Numbered from the stretch's first letter, positions 1-8,566 are shown. The stretch is DNA of 64,000 nucleotides from VRUE01 sp963720805 (GCA_963720805.1 CAVRGT010000011.1:1-64000); one strand, 5' to 3'. Notes: a model not told the origin generated them from the sequence alone. Numbers and translations: made by a program.

Positions 1-23
1 AAGGGACCAACATCACTCCAAAA

Positions 24-1057
24 GTGCCGTGGCGCCGGCGCTCCGTTCAACTCGAAGCCGATCAGACCGCATCGGATCGAGACCAAACCGCTTCGGACGC
101 AGACCAGACCTCCTCCGACACCGACCAGAGCCTGGCCGAGCGTGATCAGGCGGCCTCAGACTCCGACCAGCGCACCTCCGATCTTGACCAGGTGATCGCC
201 GACCGTGAGCTGGAGGCAAATCCGCTCACCGATTCAGCCGGGGTACTGCCCATGATCAGGCCAAGGCCGGCCGAGGAGAAGGGACGATGGCCCGGATGGC
301 GACGACCACGGTGCGCGCGCAGGTTGCCGCTGAACGCCACGAGCAAGCATGGCGCCGAGACGAGATGGCCCGCCACCGCGACGAGGTCGCCGCCTCTCGC
401 GACCGCGAGGCCGAGGAAGTCGACGGAGCCGCCGAGGAGATGGCAGGCGAACTTGGCAAAGACGGCCCAGCCGCAAAGGTTGCGGCTGTGGCGAGGGCCA
501 GCGCCGCCGCCGCCAGGACGCGAGCGGCCGAGGACCGCCAGCGGGCCGCTCGCGACCGCGAGGAAGCGGCACGCGACCGCCAAGAGGCTGCCGGCGACCG
601 CGAGCTACTGATGGCCGAGATCGAGCGCTCCCACAGAGACGAGTCAACCGGCGCTTACGGGCGACGGCTCGGGGAGACGCTGCTGCGCCACGAGCTCGAA
701 CGCTCCCAAGGGATGGGCCGCCCGCTGGCGCTCGGTGTCGTCGCATTTGGGCAGACCACCTCGCCGCAACAGCAAGACGGCTCGGGCCTCGCCGACCTGG
801 CTCGCAATCTCTTCCTTTCCCTGTGGGGGAGGCTCCGCCCATTTGACCCGATCGTTCGCTGGAGCGAGAGCGAGTTCATCTGCGCCCTCCCCGAGGTCGA
901 CCCCGAGGAAGCACGGCGCTGGCTCTCCGACGCCTGCGCTGAAATTGCCGAGCGGCACCCCGAAGACACAACCAGCGTCGGAGTGGCCTCCTGGGACGGG
1001 GACGAAGACACCATCGAGAGCTTGATCGAACGGGCCGAAGAGCAGGCCGCGTCCTAG
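24..1057 (+). pseudogene. GGDEF-family (degenerate diguanylate cyclase) gene with a frameshift
   Basis: The first reading frame, from a GTG at 24 and open to the window edge, encodes repeats of the type DQTASDRDQ, DQTSSDTDQ and DQAASDSDQ. At about 232-252 the homologous reading passes to the frame two bases later (ATG at 287, open back to a stop at 206). That frame continues with a charged coiled-coil-like region (AEDRQRAARDREEAARDRQE) and a C-terminal domain of about 150 residues that begins DESTGAYGRRLGE. This is the architecture of actinobacterial proteins with DQ-repeats, a coiled coil and a GGDEF domain. Where GGDEF is expected the sequence reads RWSESEFICAL, so the active-site glycines are lost and cyclase activity is unlikely. 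One missing base, or two extra, would restore one frame; this may be a real lesion or a sequencing error. The true start may lie before the window. Confidence 0.6.
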
Positions 1058-1118
1058 CCAAACCCGGCTACGCGGGTCAGGCTGAAGGAAACCAGGGGTC
1101 CCAGCCGAACCTGCGGGG

Positions 1119-1865
1119 ATGGAGACAGCTTCGCGCCGGGCGCGCAGGCGTGGACGATGGTTGCAGCGTGGGGAACGCGTCAGTGACGCCTTCGGCCTCG
1201 TCTTCGTGCTGGTCATGACCACCTACGTGCTTGCCTCGCTGCTCGAGAACCGGGGCTGGACCTCGGTCGTGCTGACGATTGCGACGAGCGCGACCTCGGT
1301 GGTGGCGCTGACCAGCTCGCACGCCCGGGTCCGGCTCGTCCGCATCGCCCTCGCCCTCTCCGCCTTGACCGTCGCGCTTGCCGCGATCGGGGCCGCCACG
1401 GACAATCGTGACTGGCTCAACCTCGCGACCCTGATTCAGGTCTCGCTGCTGACGCTGGCGATGGCGGCGGTCCTGCGCCGCGTCGTGATGGCCCCCGAAG
1501 TCGGCGCCCGCACGATCCTCGGCGCGCTCAGCGTCTACGCGGTCCTCGGCATCCTCTTCACCTTCCTCTACGGGGTGATCGACCGGGTCCAGGGTGGGCC
1601 GTTCTTCGAAGGCCACCCGCACCCGATCGGCTCCGACTTCCTCTTCTTCAGCTACACGACGTTGACCACCACCGGCTACGGCAACCTCGTCCCCGGCGGC
1701 CAACCGGGCCGGCTGATCTCCGGCCTGGAGATGATGATCGGCGAGATCTTCCTCGTCACCTTGGTCGCCGGCCTGGTCAGCCTCTGGCGACCGGGCGAGG
1801 GCCTGCGACGCCGCCACGCGGCCAAGGCTCAGCCGGAGAGCAGCGAGCCCAGCTCGGCGAGCTGA
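1119..1865 (+). CDS. Potassium channel family membrane protein (Ion_trans_2)
   Basis: 248-residue inner-membrane protein. Hydrophobic segments lie at about 24-42, 48-64, 75-92, 103-120 and 133-152. A pore loop follows, then a last segment at about 203-222. The selectivity filter TTTGYGNLVP (about residues 183-192) is the K+ channel signature and is preceded by FFSYTTL, the usual pore helix. The N-terminus is Arg-rich and presumably cytoplasmic. No RCK/TrkA_N regulatory domain is attached. The ribosome-binding site is weak and no other in-frame ATG lies nearby. The 3' end overlaps the convergent ArsR-type gene by 37 bases. The channel class is well supported; gating and physiological role cannot be read from the sequence. 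Confidence 0.85.
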   Translation: METASRRARRRGRWLQRGERVSDAFGLVFVLVMTTYVLASLLENRGWTSVVLTIATSATSVVALTSSHARVRLVRIALALSALTVALAAIGAATDNRDWLNLATLIQVSLLTLAMAAVLRRVVMAPEVGARTILGALSVYAVLGILFTFLYGVIDRVQGGPFFEGHPHPIGSDFLFFSYTTLTTTGYGNLVPGGQPGRLISGLEMMIGEIFLVTLVAGLVSLWRPGEGLRRRHAAKAQPESSEPSSAS

Positions 1866-2161
1866 GACTCCATCGCTGAGCAGAGTCGGTCGCAGAGCTC
1901 CAGCACAGCGGGGTCCGCGATCCGGTAGAGCGAGCTCGTCCCCTGCTTGCGGCGCGAGACGAAACCCTCCGCCCTCAGCGCACCGAGGTGCTTTGAGACG
2001 TTCTGCTGGGAGGTGGCAAGCGTCTCGGTCAACTCGCCGACCGAGACCTCATCGTGGCGGCGCAGCTGATCGAGGATGCGCAGGCGAGTCGGGTCCGCGA
2101 GGGCGCGAAAGCGCCCGGCGATCAACTCTGCGGCATCGGGCTGTAGCGGGCTCTGCATCAT
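1829..2161 (-). CDS. ArsR/SmtB-family winged-helix repressor
   Basis: 110-residue DNA-binding protein. The core FRALADPTRLRILDQLRRHDE is the ArsR signature. The recognition region SVGELTETLATSQQNVSKHL (about residues 40-59) is followed by a beta wing ending in SSLYRIAD. No ELCVC metal-binding motif is present; the only cysteines are in the C-terminal helix (ELCDRLCSAM), so the ligand is unclear and could be redox or another signal. It is divergently transcribed from the leader peptide/MMPL exporter gene, and two palindromes sit in the gap. Repression of the exporter and of itself is therefore the likely role (inference from layout). Confidence 0.85.
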   Translation of the reverse strand: MMQSPLQPDAAELIAGRFRALADPTRLRILDQLRRHDEVSVGELTETLATSQQNVSKHLGALRAEGFVSRRKQGTSSLYRIADPAVLELCDRLCSAMESQLAELGSLLSG

Positions 2162-2180
2162 TCTGCTATCTTACCATTTC

Positions 2181-2207
2181 ACAACTGTAAAGTTGTTAAC
2201 TAGTTAA
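2181..2207. promoter_or_regulatory. Overlapping palindromes, probable ArsR-type operator
   Basis: Two dyads are visible in the AT-rich divergent region: ACAACT-GTAA-AGTTGT (2181-2196) and the perfect 12-mer TTAACTAGTTAA (2196-2207). They lie between the repressor start (2161) and the leader peptide start (2230), where a repressor would control both promoters. Binding by the neighbouring ArsR protein is inferred from position. Confidence 0.5.
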
Positions 2208-2229
2208 GTGACCAAACTGGAGGATAGCG

Positions 2230-2307
2230 ATGCCCACCCCAACGACCTTCCGGTGCGCCTTTTGCGGTCCACGGCCACATAAGGCGCACCGGAAGGGGCA
2301 GGCATGA
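2230..2307 (+). CDS. 25-residue leader peptide upstream of the MMPL exporter
   Basis: Short reading frame with an excellent ribosome-binding site: GGAGG at 2219-2223, six bases before the ATG. The peptide starts MPTPTTFRCAFCGPRPHKAH and ends RKGQA. It contains CxxC followed after five residues by HxxH, the spacing of a tiny zinc-binding site, and is otherwise basic. Its TGA overlaps the ATG of the exporter (ATGA), so translation of the two is probably coupled. Its codons run through both arms of a long hairpin that covers the exporter's ribosome-binding site, so ribosome movement here would open or close that site. A separate function of the peptide cannot be excluded. Confidence 0.55.
   Translation: MPTPTTFRCAFCGPRPHKAHRKGQA
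2246..2296 (+). promoter_or_regulatory. 16-bp hairpin sequestering the exporter ribosome-binding site
   Basis: Perfect inverted repeat: CCTTCCGGTGCGCCTT (2246-2261) and AAGGCGCACCGGAAGG (2281-2296) around a 19-base loop. The end of the right arm (GGAAGG, continuing GGGC) is the only Shine-Dalgarno-like sequence before the exporter ATG at 2304. When folded, the site would be hidden. The leader ORF crosses the whole structure, which fits translational coupling or attenuation. A DNA-level operator is an alternative. Confidence 0.6.
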
Positions 2308-4430
2308 GTGATCGAGGCCCGATCGGCCGACTCGGGCGCTTCGCTGCCGAGCATCGGCGCGGCGTGTTCCTCGGCTGGGCCTTGATCGCCGTTGGCCTTG
2401 GGTTCCTCGCGCCTCGAGTCGAGACCGCGCTCTCGGGCGCCGGCTGGCAGGCCAACGGCTCCGAATCGGTCGTGGCGCGCGAAAAGATCGACCGCGCCTT
2501 TGCCGGCGGCGGCGCCTACTCGCTTCAGGTCGCCTTGCACTCCGACAGGCTCACGTCCGCGTCTCCGGCGTTTCGCCTCACAATCAGGCGCGCGACCCGC
2601 ATCCTCGCCGCCAACCCCGCGGTGAGCACGGTGACACCACCCCGCCCCGGCCTCTCGATCTCCCGCGACGGCCACACCGCCGTGATCCGTGCCGGCGCCG
2701 CCAAGGGCCCAAACGAGATGGTCGCTGCCGCCAACGACCTCAAGGCACAGCTCGCAGATGCAGCCGCGCCCGGAGTCGAAGCAAACCTCACCGGTGCCCC
2801 CGGCATGTGGTCGGACTTCAACGAAGCCAACCGCGAAGCGATGCTCAAGTCGGAGTTGATCTCCTGGCCGGTGACGCTGGCGATCCTCGTCCTCGCCTTC
2901 GGCTCGCTGGTCGCCGCCGGGCTGCCGCTGATGCTGACGATCGTCAGCCTGATCGCCTCGGCCGGAGTCCTTTACCTCGGCACGAAGCTCTCGCCAATCT
3001 CGATCTGGGCAATGAACTTCGCCCTGATGTTCGCCCTGGCGCTCGGCATCGACTACGCGCTCTTCATCGTCATGCGCTTCCGCAACGCCCTCTTCGGGCA
3101 GCGCGAGGCGCCGATCGAGGCTGTTGCCGAGACGATGGACACGGCCGGCAAGGCGGTGCTCTTCTCCGGGATCACGGTGCTGGTCTCACTCGCCGCCGTG
3201 ATGCTCGTCCCCAGCCCCGCCTTTCGCTCGGTGGCACTCGGGATCATCGTCTCCGTCCTCTTCGTGCTGGCGGCGACGCTGACACTGCTCCCCGCCGTGC
3301 TGGCAAAGCTCGGCCCGAAGATCGACCGGCTCGCCCTGCCCTGGGCGCACAGCGGTGAGCACCGCTCGGCCCGCTTCGCCCGCTGGGGCGAGCTGCTCTG
3401 GCGCCGGCCGCTCGTCTTCGGCGGCCTGGCCCTGGTCACCCTCGTCTTGCTCGCCCTGCCGATCCTCAACCTGCGAACCGGCATGCCCTCGATCAAGGTC
3501 GTGCCCAGCGGCGATCACTCCAGAGTCGGCTACCGGCAGGTGACGGCCGCCTTCGGCCCCGGCGCTCCGGGCGCGCTTCAGGTGATCGCGCCCGCGAGGC
3601 AGGCCGGTGCCGTCCAGGCAACGCTGCGGGCGGACCGCGGAATCGCGGCCACGCTGCCGCCCCAGGTCGGCTCCGGAGGCGTCGAGATGGTCGAAGCGAT
3701 CCCCGTCGCCGGGCCGTCGAGCACCGCCTTCACCGGCACGGTCGACAGGCTGCGCTCCGAGCTGCCGGCGACCGCACTCCTCGGCGGTGCCGGAGCCGAA
3801 AACCGCGATCTCGAAGCGGCTCTGTCGGCGAAGACCCCGCTCGCGATCGGGGTCATCCTGGGGCTCGGCTTCCTGCTCTTGCTGATCGCCTTCCAGGCCC
3901 CGCTCCTGGCCGCGATCGGCGTGCTCGCCAATCTGCTCTCGACCGCAGCCGCCTTCGGCGTCGCGACGCTGATCTTCCAGGACGGCAACCTCTCCGGCCT
4001 GCTCGGCTTCGAATCCCAGGGCTTCCTCGATGCCTGGGGACCGATCTTCTTCTTCGCGATGATCTTCGCGATCGCGATGGACTACACCGTCTTCCTGCTC
4101 TCCTCCGCGCGCGAGCACTGGGAAGAGACCGGCGACGCGCACAAGGCGATGGTCGGCGGCCTCGCCCATTCCGGTCGCGTGATCCTCGCCGCCGGGGCGG
4201 TCATGGTCGCGGTCTTCTTCACCTTCGCCCTCTCCGGCCCGCTGCCGCCGAAGGAGATGGGCGTGATCCTCGGCGTCGCCGTCCTGCTCGACGCCTTCCT
4301 GGTCCGCCTGCTGCTGCTCCCCGTCTTCCTCCGCCTCGCTGGCAGTGCAGCCTGGTACAAGCCCAACTGGCTCAACCGCGCGCTACCGGAAGTCCAGTTC
4401 AGCCATGCGGCCAAGAGCCCCTCTCGGTAG
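2304..4430 (+). CDS. MMPL/RND-family membrane transporter
   Basis: 708-residue inner-membrane exporter. After an N-terminal membrane segment (about residues 20-36) there is an external domain (about 40-190), a block of five to six membrane segments (about 193-345) with the MMPL signature ALGIDYALFIVMRF, a second signal-like segment (about 373-392), a second external domain, and a second membrane block (about 515-690) with AIAMDYTVFLLSSAREHWEE. The two symmetric halves and the conserved Asp-Tyr pairs are typical of MMPL proteins, which use the proton gradient to export lipids or hydrophobic compounds. The substrate is unknown. The ATG overlaps the leader peptide stop, and control by the divergent ArsR protein is likely. 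Confidence 0.88.
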   Translation: MSDRGPIGRLGRFAAEHRRGVFLGWALIAVGLGFLAPRVETALSGAGWQANGSESVVAREKIDRAFAGGGAYSLQVALHSDRLTSASPAFRLTIRRATRILAANPAVSTVTPPRPGLSISRDGHTAVIRAGAAKGPNEMVAAANDLKAQLADAAAPGVEANLTGAPGMWSDFNEANREAMLKSELISWPVTLAILVLAFGSLVAAGLPLMLTIVSLIASAGVLYLGTKLSPISIWAMNFALMFALALGIDYALFIVMRFRNALFGQREAPIEAVAETMDTAGKAVLFSGITVLVSLAAVMLVPSPAFRSVALGIIVSVLFVLAATLTLLPAVLAKLGPKIDRLALPWAHSGEHRSARFARWGELLWRRPLVFGGLALVTLVLLALPILNLRTGMPSIKVVPSGDHSRVGYRQVTAAFGPGAPGALQVIAPARQAGAVQATLRADRGIAATLPPQVGSGGVEMVEAIPVAGPSSTAFTGTVDRLRSELPATALLGGAGAENRDLEAALSAKTPLAIGVILGLGFLLLLIAFQAPLLAAIGVLANLLSTAAAFGVATLIFQDGNLSGLLGFESQGFLDAWGPIFFFAMIFAIAMDYTVFLLSSAREHWEETGDAHKAMVGGLAHSGRVILAAGAVMVAVFFTFALSGPLPPKEMGVILGVAVLLDAFLVRLLLLPVFLRLAGSAAWYKPNWLNRALPEVQFSHAAKSPSR

Positions 4431-4434
4431 GGGC
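4417..4434. terminator. Hairpin between convergent MMPL and cyclophilin genes
   Basis: GCCCCT-CTCGGT-AGGGGC forms a six-base-pair stem that includes the MMPL stop codon and lies just before the end of the convergent cyclophilin gene. It could stop transcription in both directions. There is no clear U-tract, as is common in high-GC actinobacteria. Confidence 0.45.
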
Positions 4435-4436
4435 GC

Positions 4437-4895
4437 CTACTCAGAGAGCTCGACGCGCTCGATCAGCTGCGCCTCGAGCGGTCGATCGGAGGCGTCGGTT
4501 GGCGACGCCTCGATCGCGTCGACCACATCCATACCGTCGGTAACCCGACCGAAGACGGTGTGCTTGCCGTCCAGCCAGGGCGCCGAGGGGGTGGTGACGA
4601 TGAAGAACTGGGAGCCGTTGGTGTTGGGGCCGGCGTTGGCCATCGCCAGCGCGCCGCGCTCGACTTTGTGGTCGTTGAACTCGTCCTCGAAGGTGTAACC
4701 GGGGCCGCCGCGACCGGTTCCCTCCGGGCAACCGCCCTGGATCATGAAGTCCGGGATCACGCGGTGGAAGACCAGTTCGTCGTAGAACTTGTCGGCCGAG
4801 AGTTTGCGGAAGTTCTCGACCGTCTTCGGCGCCTCGTCGTCGTGCAGCTCAAGCACGATCGCCCCGGCGCTGGTGTGGAGTGTTGCCTGCGACAT
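4437..4895 (-). CDS. Cyclophilin-type peptidyl-prolyl cis-trans isomerase
   Basis: 152-residue single-domain cyclophilin without a signal peptide, so probably cytosolic. It catalyses proline isomerisation during protein folding. The active-site blocks are in order: FHRVIPDFMIQGG (catalytic Arg in FHR), GYTFEDEF, LAMANAGPNTNGSQFFI and LDGKHTVFGRV. Length and motifs match bacterial PpiA/PpiB cytosolic forms. It ends 7 bases from the convergent MMPL gene and starts 11 bases after the end of the secreted-protein gene on the same strand, so the two may be co-transcribed. Confidence 0.93.
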   Translation of the reverse strand: MSQATLHTSAGAIVLELHDDEAPKTVENFRKLSADKFYDELVFHRVIPDFMIQGGCPEGTGRGGPGYTFEDEFNDHKVERGALAMANAGPNTNGSQFFIVTTPSAPWLDGKHTVFGRVTDGMDVVDAIEASPTDASDRPLEAQLIERVELSE

Positions 4896-4906
4896 CGGCC
4901 ATCACC

Positions 4907-7159
4907 CTACCCGGTTACGCGAACGAGAAGCGGGCGTGACGCCCCCGGCGCATAGGGCCAGCGCTCCTCGGGCAAGACGGCCGCGCGGATCCTGATCCGG
5001 GCCGAGCCGCTGATGTAGCGGAACCGGTAGGCGGCCCGAAAGCGGCCCGCGTGATCGGTGCGGGTGACCAGCACCGGCCGCCAACGATGCGCCGCCGACT
5101 CGTAGTACTGGATCGAGACCAGCTTGCCCCGCCGCGGCACGGGCGCGCCGAGACTGCGAACGCGTCCGCTGAAGTGCACGGCCGCGCCGGTTCGCACCTG
5201 CGGCGGCGCCGCTTCGAGCTCGACGCCACTGCGCACCCGCAGCGTCAGCGGGCTGCGCTCGGCCGCGGCCAGGTGCGAGTCGCCGGAGAAGGAGACGGCA
5301 ATCCGGCGGGAAGTGCCAGCCGGCAGCTTGAGTTGAAAGCCGCCATGGGGACCCGTCTGCAGCGTCTCGACCCGCGCCCGGCCGAGGGCGCCGCGCGAGG
5401 GATGGGCGGTGACACGGAGGGTGCGGCCGGCAAGGCCGGCGCCGTCGTCATCGACGAGGCGGCCGCTCAACGTCGCCGCCGTCCTGAACGGCACGGTCAG
5501 CTCGGTGCCGCCGCGCCCGCGCCAGCGCAGGCGGGCGAAGATGCGCGCCTTGCCTCGCACCGCCTCGGCCCGCTTGACCGCGGCGATCGGGTCGCCGGCG
5601 ACCTTGCGCACGGTCATCTCGGTGCCGTCGCTGCGGCGGCTCGTCGCCGCGGTGTTGCCGGCGGTGTCGGCCGCGTCGGCGCGAAAGACGTAGGTGCCGG
5701 GACCGAGGTCGCTCGGCAGATGCGCGAGCAGCTCGGCCTTGTCCGCGGCGTCGCGCTGGAATTTGGCCGGCAGCTCGCTCCACTGCTGAGCGTCGAGGCG
5801 GCGGTAGTGGATCTCCCCGCTCGCCGGGCCGGAGTGCGCATCGCTGATTTCGGCGCGGATCGCGGCTGCATCCCCGGCGGCTGCCGGCTCGAAAGCGACG
5901 CCTGGGGGCACGTCGTCGAAGCGCAGCGGCAGCGATGCCGCCGAGGATGCAGATTCATTGCCCGCCTCGTCGCGTAGCCAGACGCTGAGCGAGTAGGTAC
6001 CGGCGCGGGGCACGAACAGGTTCTGCAGGCTGCCCAGCTCGTGGCCCGGCACCCATTTCGCCCCGCTGTCGTAGCCGGACGCTCCCGTGATGCGCCAGTG
6101 AGCGCCGCCGATCGGGCTCGCCGGGCCCTGGCCAGGGTTGACCCAGGAGAGATCGAAGTCGTTGCTGCGCCGCCAGACATCGCCGCCGGCGAGGCTGAGT
6201 TCGCGCGGGTGCGCCGGCGGGTTGTTGTCGATCAGAAACGTTTGGACCGCCGTGCAGGCCACGTTGGCGGCAAAGTCGGTCACACAGTGGTGGATGTTGT
6301 GCGGGCCGTCGCTGAAGCGGGTGGTGTCGATCGGCGCGTTGCCGGAGACGGCTAGACTGCAGGGACGCATCTGCGTCGCCCGCCACTCGCCGCCGATCGA
6401 GGCCTTGGCGCAGCCGTACTCGGTCAGGTTCACCCGGCCCCAGTCGACCGCGGTCTCGCCGAAGCGAACGCCGCCGCCGACGTCGCTGCCGGAGAAGCCG
6501 ACGTTCTGGGTTCCGCGGCGCCATCCCCCCGCGGTGATTTCGCCCCCGATCCCCGCCGCGGGCGGCTGGTCGTCCTGGACTGTGATCGTCAGCGCCCGGA
6601 TCGCCGACCAGGAACCGGGATCGAGGCTGCACCACTTGCTTTCGGCCTTGGCACAGAGCAGGCGATCCTCGAAAGCGGGCTGGGCCGGGTTGAAGCCGGC
6701 GACGAACTCGCGGGGAGTGGTATCGGTGCCACCCGCCGCGGCAAAGACATCGAAACCGCCGCCCCAGTTGGCCATACCGAGCCGCTGCTCGACGCCGTCA
6801 TGCAGCGCGTGCCACCAGGTTCCCCGCACCTGAGCGATCCCGGTCCCCGCCGGGGCGTCCCAGCGCCAGCGGGCGTAGCGCGTCCCCGACACCGTCCCCT
6901 GTCCGTCGCGGGTGAAGCTCTTCAGGTGCGCCCCGTCGAAGGGGTCCTGCCCGGCCGGTGGCACGCACCAGGCGTCGGGGCGGAACTTCGCCCCGCCGGT
7001 GCTGTCGGCCCAGTTCGCGTCGGCGCCGACGTACCAGCCGCACTGGGCGACCGAGTACTTGCCCGCGGTCGCCTCCTTGGCGACCAGCAGCAGCAAAGCC
7101 AGCGCCAGCGCGATTCCCATTGCGACGATGCGGCCGACGCCACCCCGTGTGCCCGACAT
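4907..7159 (-). CDS. Large secreted protein with Ig-like domains, function unknown
   Basis: About 750 residues. The start MSGTRGG is preferred over an ATG 24 bases upstream because GAAGGGAGAG sits just before it. A signal peptide (VGRIVAMGIALALALLLLV, then ATAGKY) is followed by a Trp/Gly-rich region of about 200 residues resembling a lectin/jelly-roll-like fold. Repeated cell-surface modules follow: HNIHHCVTDFAANVAC, LSVWLRDEAGNESASS and TYVFRADAADTAGNTAATS are the usual Ig-like 'DxAGN' patterns. The C-terminal third resembles Ig/carboxypeptidase-regulatory-like folds (LSGRLVDDDGAGLAGRTLRV). No catalytic motif was recognised. A structural or adhesive exported role is likely but unproven. Confidence 0.75.
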   Translation of the reverse strand: MSGTRGGVGRIVAMGIALALALLLLVAKEATAGKYSVAQCGWYVGADANWADSTGGAKFRPDAWCVPPAGQDPFDGAHLKSFTRDGQGTVSGTRYARWRWDAPAGTGIAQVRGTWWHALHDGVEQRLGMANWGGGFDVFAAAGGTDTTPREFVAGFNPAQPAFEDRLLCAKAESKWCSLDPGSWSAIRALTITVQDDQPPAAGIGGEITAGGWRRGTQNVGFSGSDVGGGVRFGETAVDWGRVNLTEYGCAKASIGGEWRATQMRPCSLAVSGNAPIDTTRFSDGPHNIHHCVTDFAANVACTAVQTFLIDNNPPAHPRELSLAGGDVWRRSNDFDLSWVNPGQGPASPIGGAHWRITGASGYDSGAKWVPGHELGSLQNLFVPRAGTYSLSVWLRDEAGNESASSAASLPLRFDDVPPGVAFEPAAAGDAAAIRAEISDAHSGPASGEIHYRRLDAQQWSELPAKFQRDAADKAELLAHLPSDLGPGTYVFRADAADTAGNTAATSRRSDGTEMTVRKVAGDPIAAVKRAEAVRGKARIFARLRWRGRGGTELTVPFRTAATLSGRLVDDDGAGLAGRTLRVTAHPSRGALGRARVETLQTGPHGGFQLKLPAGTSRRIAVSFSGDSHLAAAERSPLTLRVRSGVELEAAPPQVRTGAAVHFSGRVRSLGAPVPRRGKLVSIQYYESAAHRWRPVLVTRTDHAGRFRAAYRFRYISGSARIRIRAAVLPEERWPYAPGASRPLLVRVTG

Positions 7160-7276
7160 AACTCTCCCTTCACTCGACGGCATGTGCGGGGACTAAGCCG
7201 GGGGCGGTCAGTTCTCTCCCCCCTCGCTGCCGCACCCGGGGGCTGCCGCCCCGGCGCCTTTGCGAGAATGGCTCCA

Positions 7277-8425
7277 ATGTCACTTCCGACGCAGGATCAG
7301 ATAACCGAGAAGCTCCGAGCCGTGATCGATCCCGAGCTGCGCCGCTCGATCGTCGAGTTGGGCATGGTGCGCTCGATCGAGGTTCGCGACGACGGCCGGG
7401 TCGAGGTCGTGGTCTCGCTGACCACGGCGGGCTGCCCGATCCGCTCCCACTTCGAACAGGCCGTCGCCAAACAAGTCTCCGAGCTGGACGGGGTGACCGG
7501 GGTCGCCGTCGGCTTCGACGTCCTCTCCGACGAGGAGAAATCGTCCCTGCAGCAGACGCTCGGCCGCGCCAAGCTGCCGGCCGGGGCGCTCGCCCAGGTG
7601 AAAAACGTGATCTGCGTCGCCTCCGGCAAGGGCGGGGTCGGCAAGTCGACGATGACCGCCAACCTGGCCGCCGCCCTGACCGCCGAAGGTCACCCCGCGG
7701 GGGCCCTCGACTGCGACGTCTACGGCTACTCGATGCCGCGCATGCTCGGCGTCAACAACAAGCCCGAGGTCAACGGCGAGCGCAAAATCCTACCGCTCGA
7801 TTCACCGGGCGGCGTCAAGGTGATGTCGATCGGCTTCTTCGTCGAGGAGAACTCGGCCGTCGTCTGGCGCGGCCCGATGCTGCACAAGGCGATCCAGCAG
7901 TTCCTCGAGGACGTCGCCTGGGGAGAGCTGGAGTACCTGCTGCTCGACCTGCCGCCGGGGACAGGCGACGTCTCGATGACCCTGGCCCAGCTGCTGCCGC
8001 AGGCGAAGTTCGTGATCGTCACGACACCGCAGCCCGCCGCGCAGACCGTGGCCAAGCGGGCCGCCGACATGGCGGCCAAGTTCGATCTCGAGCTGCTTGG
8101 CGCGATCGAGAACATGTCCGGCTTCACCACACCGAACGGGGAGCGGCTGACGATCTTCGGCGAGGGCGGCGGTCAGCTGCTGGCCGACGAACTCGACATT
8201 CCCCTGCTCGGCAAGATCCCCCTCTCCGAGCCGCTGCGCGAACACGCCGACAGCGGCTCCCCGCTGGTTACGGCAGAGCCCGACTCTCCCGCGTCGCAGG
8301 CAATTCGTCAGGCCGCGCGCGGCATCATCGCGGCCACGCCACAGGAGCTGCCGGTCTTGCAGGCGACCCCGGCGACAGATGAGCCGCCGCCGGTCAGCGG
8401 CACGCCGCTTCCCGTCGTCCAGTAG
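7277..8425 (+). CDS. mrp: Mrp/NBP35-family Fe-S cluster carrier ATPase
   Basis: 382-residue P-loop protein. Residues about 5-80 form a MIP18/DUF59 domain (LRAVIDPELRRSIVELGMV). The ParA/MinD-type ATPase follows, with a deviant Walker A motif (ASGKGGVGKST, about 116-126), DCDVYGYSMPRMLG, and the Walker B/switch segment LLLDLPPGTGDVSMTLAQL. Such proteins carry or insert iron-sulfur clusters in the cytosol. The C-terminal CxxC pair used for the bridging cluster in many Mrp proteins is not seen, as in some actinobacterial members. The start at ATG 7277 (MSLPTQDQ) is chosen because family members begin there; an ATG nine bases upstream is possible. It is divergent from the secreted-protein gene. 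Confidence 0.92.
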   Translation: MSLPTQDQITEKLRAVIDPELRRSIVELGMVRSIEVRDDGRVEVVVSLTTAGCPIRSHFEQAVAKQVSELDGVTGVAVGFDVLSDEEKSSLQQTLGRAKLPAGALAQVKNVICVASGKGGVGKSTMTANLAAALTAEGHPAGALDCDVYGYSMPRMLGVNNKPEVNGERKILPLDSPGGVKVMSIGFFVEENSAVVWRGPMLHKAIQQFLEDVAWGELEYLLLDLPPGTGDVSMTLAQLLPQAKFVIVTTPQPAAQTVAKRAADMAAKFDLELLGAIENMSGFTTPNGERLTIFGEGGGQLLADELDIPLLGKIPLSEPLREHADSGSPLVTAEPDSPASQAIRQAARGIIAATPQELPVLQATPATDEPPPVSGTPLPVVQ

Positions 8426-8432
8426 CTAACCC

Positions 8433-8492
8433 TCAGTTGTGCTTGAAGACGTGCACGCACGGCAACACCGTGCTCACGGTGGTGATCCTCAC
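8433..8492 (-). CDS. Putative 19-residue peptide with strong ribosome-binding site
   Basis: On the minus strand a GTG at 8492 is preceded, seven bases away, by GGAGG within GGGAGGGGAGGTGAG, one of the best ribosome-binding sites in the window. The frame encodes MRITTVSTVLPCVHVFKHN and ends in TGA. It has a single cysteine and is weakly hydrophobic. It ends eight bases from the convergent mrp stop and is divergent from the winged-helix regulator at 8662, with a dyad between them. A leader or signalling peptide tied to the regulator is possible. No homolog can be named from memory. Confidence 0.4.
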   Translation of the reverse strand: MRITTVSTVLPCVHVFKHN

Positions 8493-8542
8493 AAGCTCAC
8501 CTCCCCTCCCATCTCCTGCCCGTCCGATCGGGATTCCGGGCG

Positions 8543-8566
8543 AATACTAAGAAGACATTAAGTATT
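8543..8566. promoter_or_regulatory. Imperfect AT-rich dyad, candidate operator
   Basis: AATACTAA-gaagaca-TTAAGTATT forms an almost symmetric dyad, with AATACT/AGTATT arms and one mismatch inside. It lies in the AT-richer gap between the peptide ORF (start 8492, minus) and the winged-helix regulator (start 8662, plus). Autoregulation by that regulator is the simplest reading. Confidence 0.4.

Noticed and set aside
5051..5977. Open frame opposite the secreted Ig-like protein
   Set aside because: Arg/Ala-rich translation without motifs. The minus-strand product has a signal peptide and Ig-like patterns.
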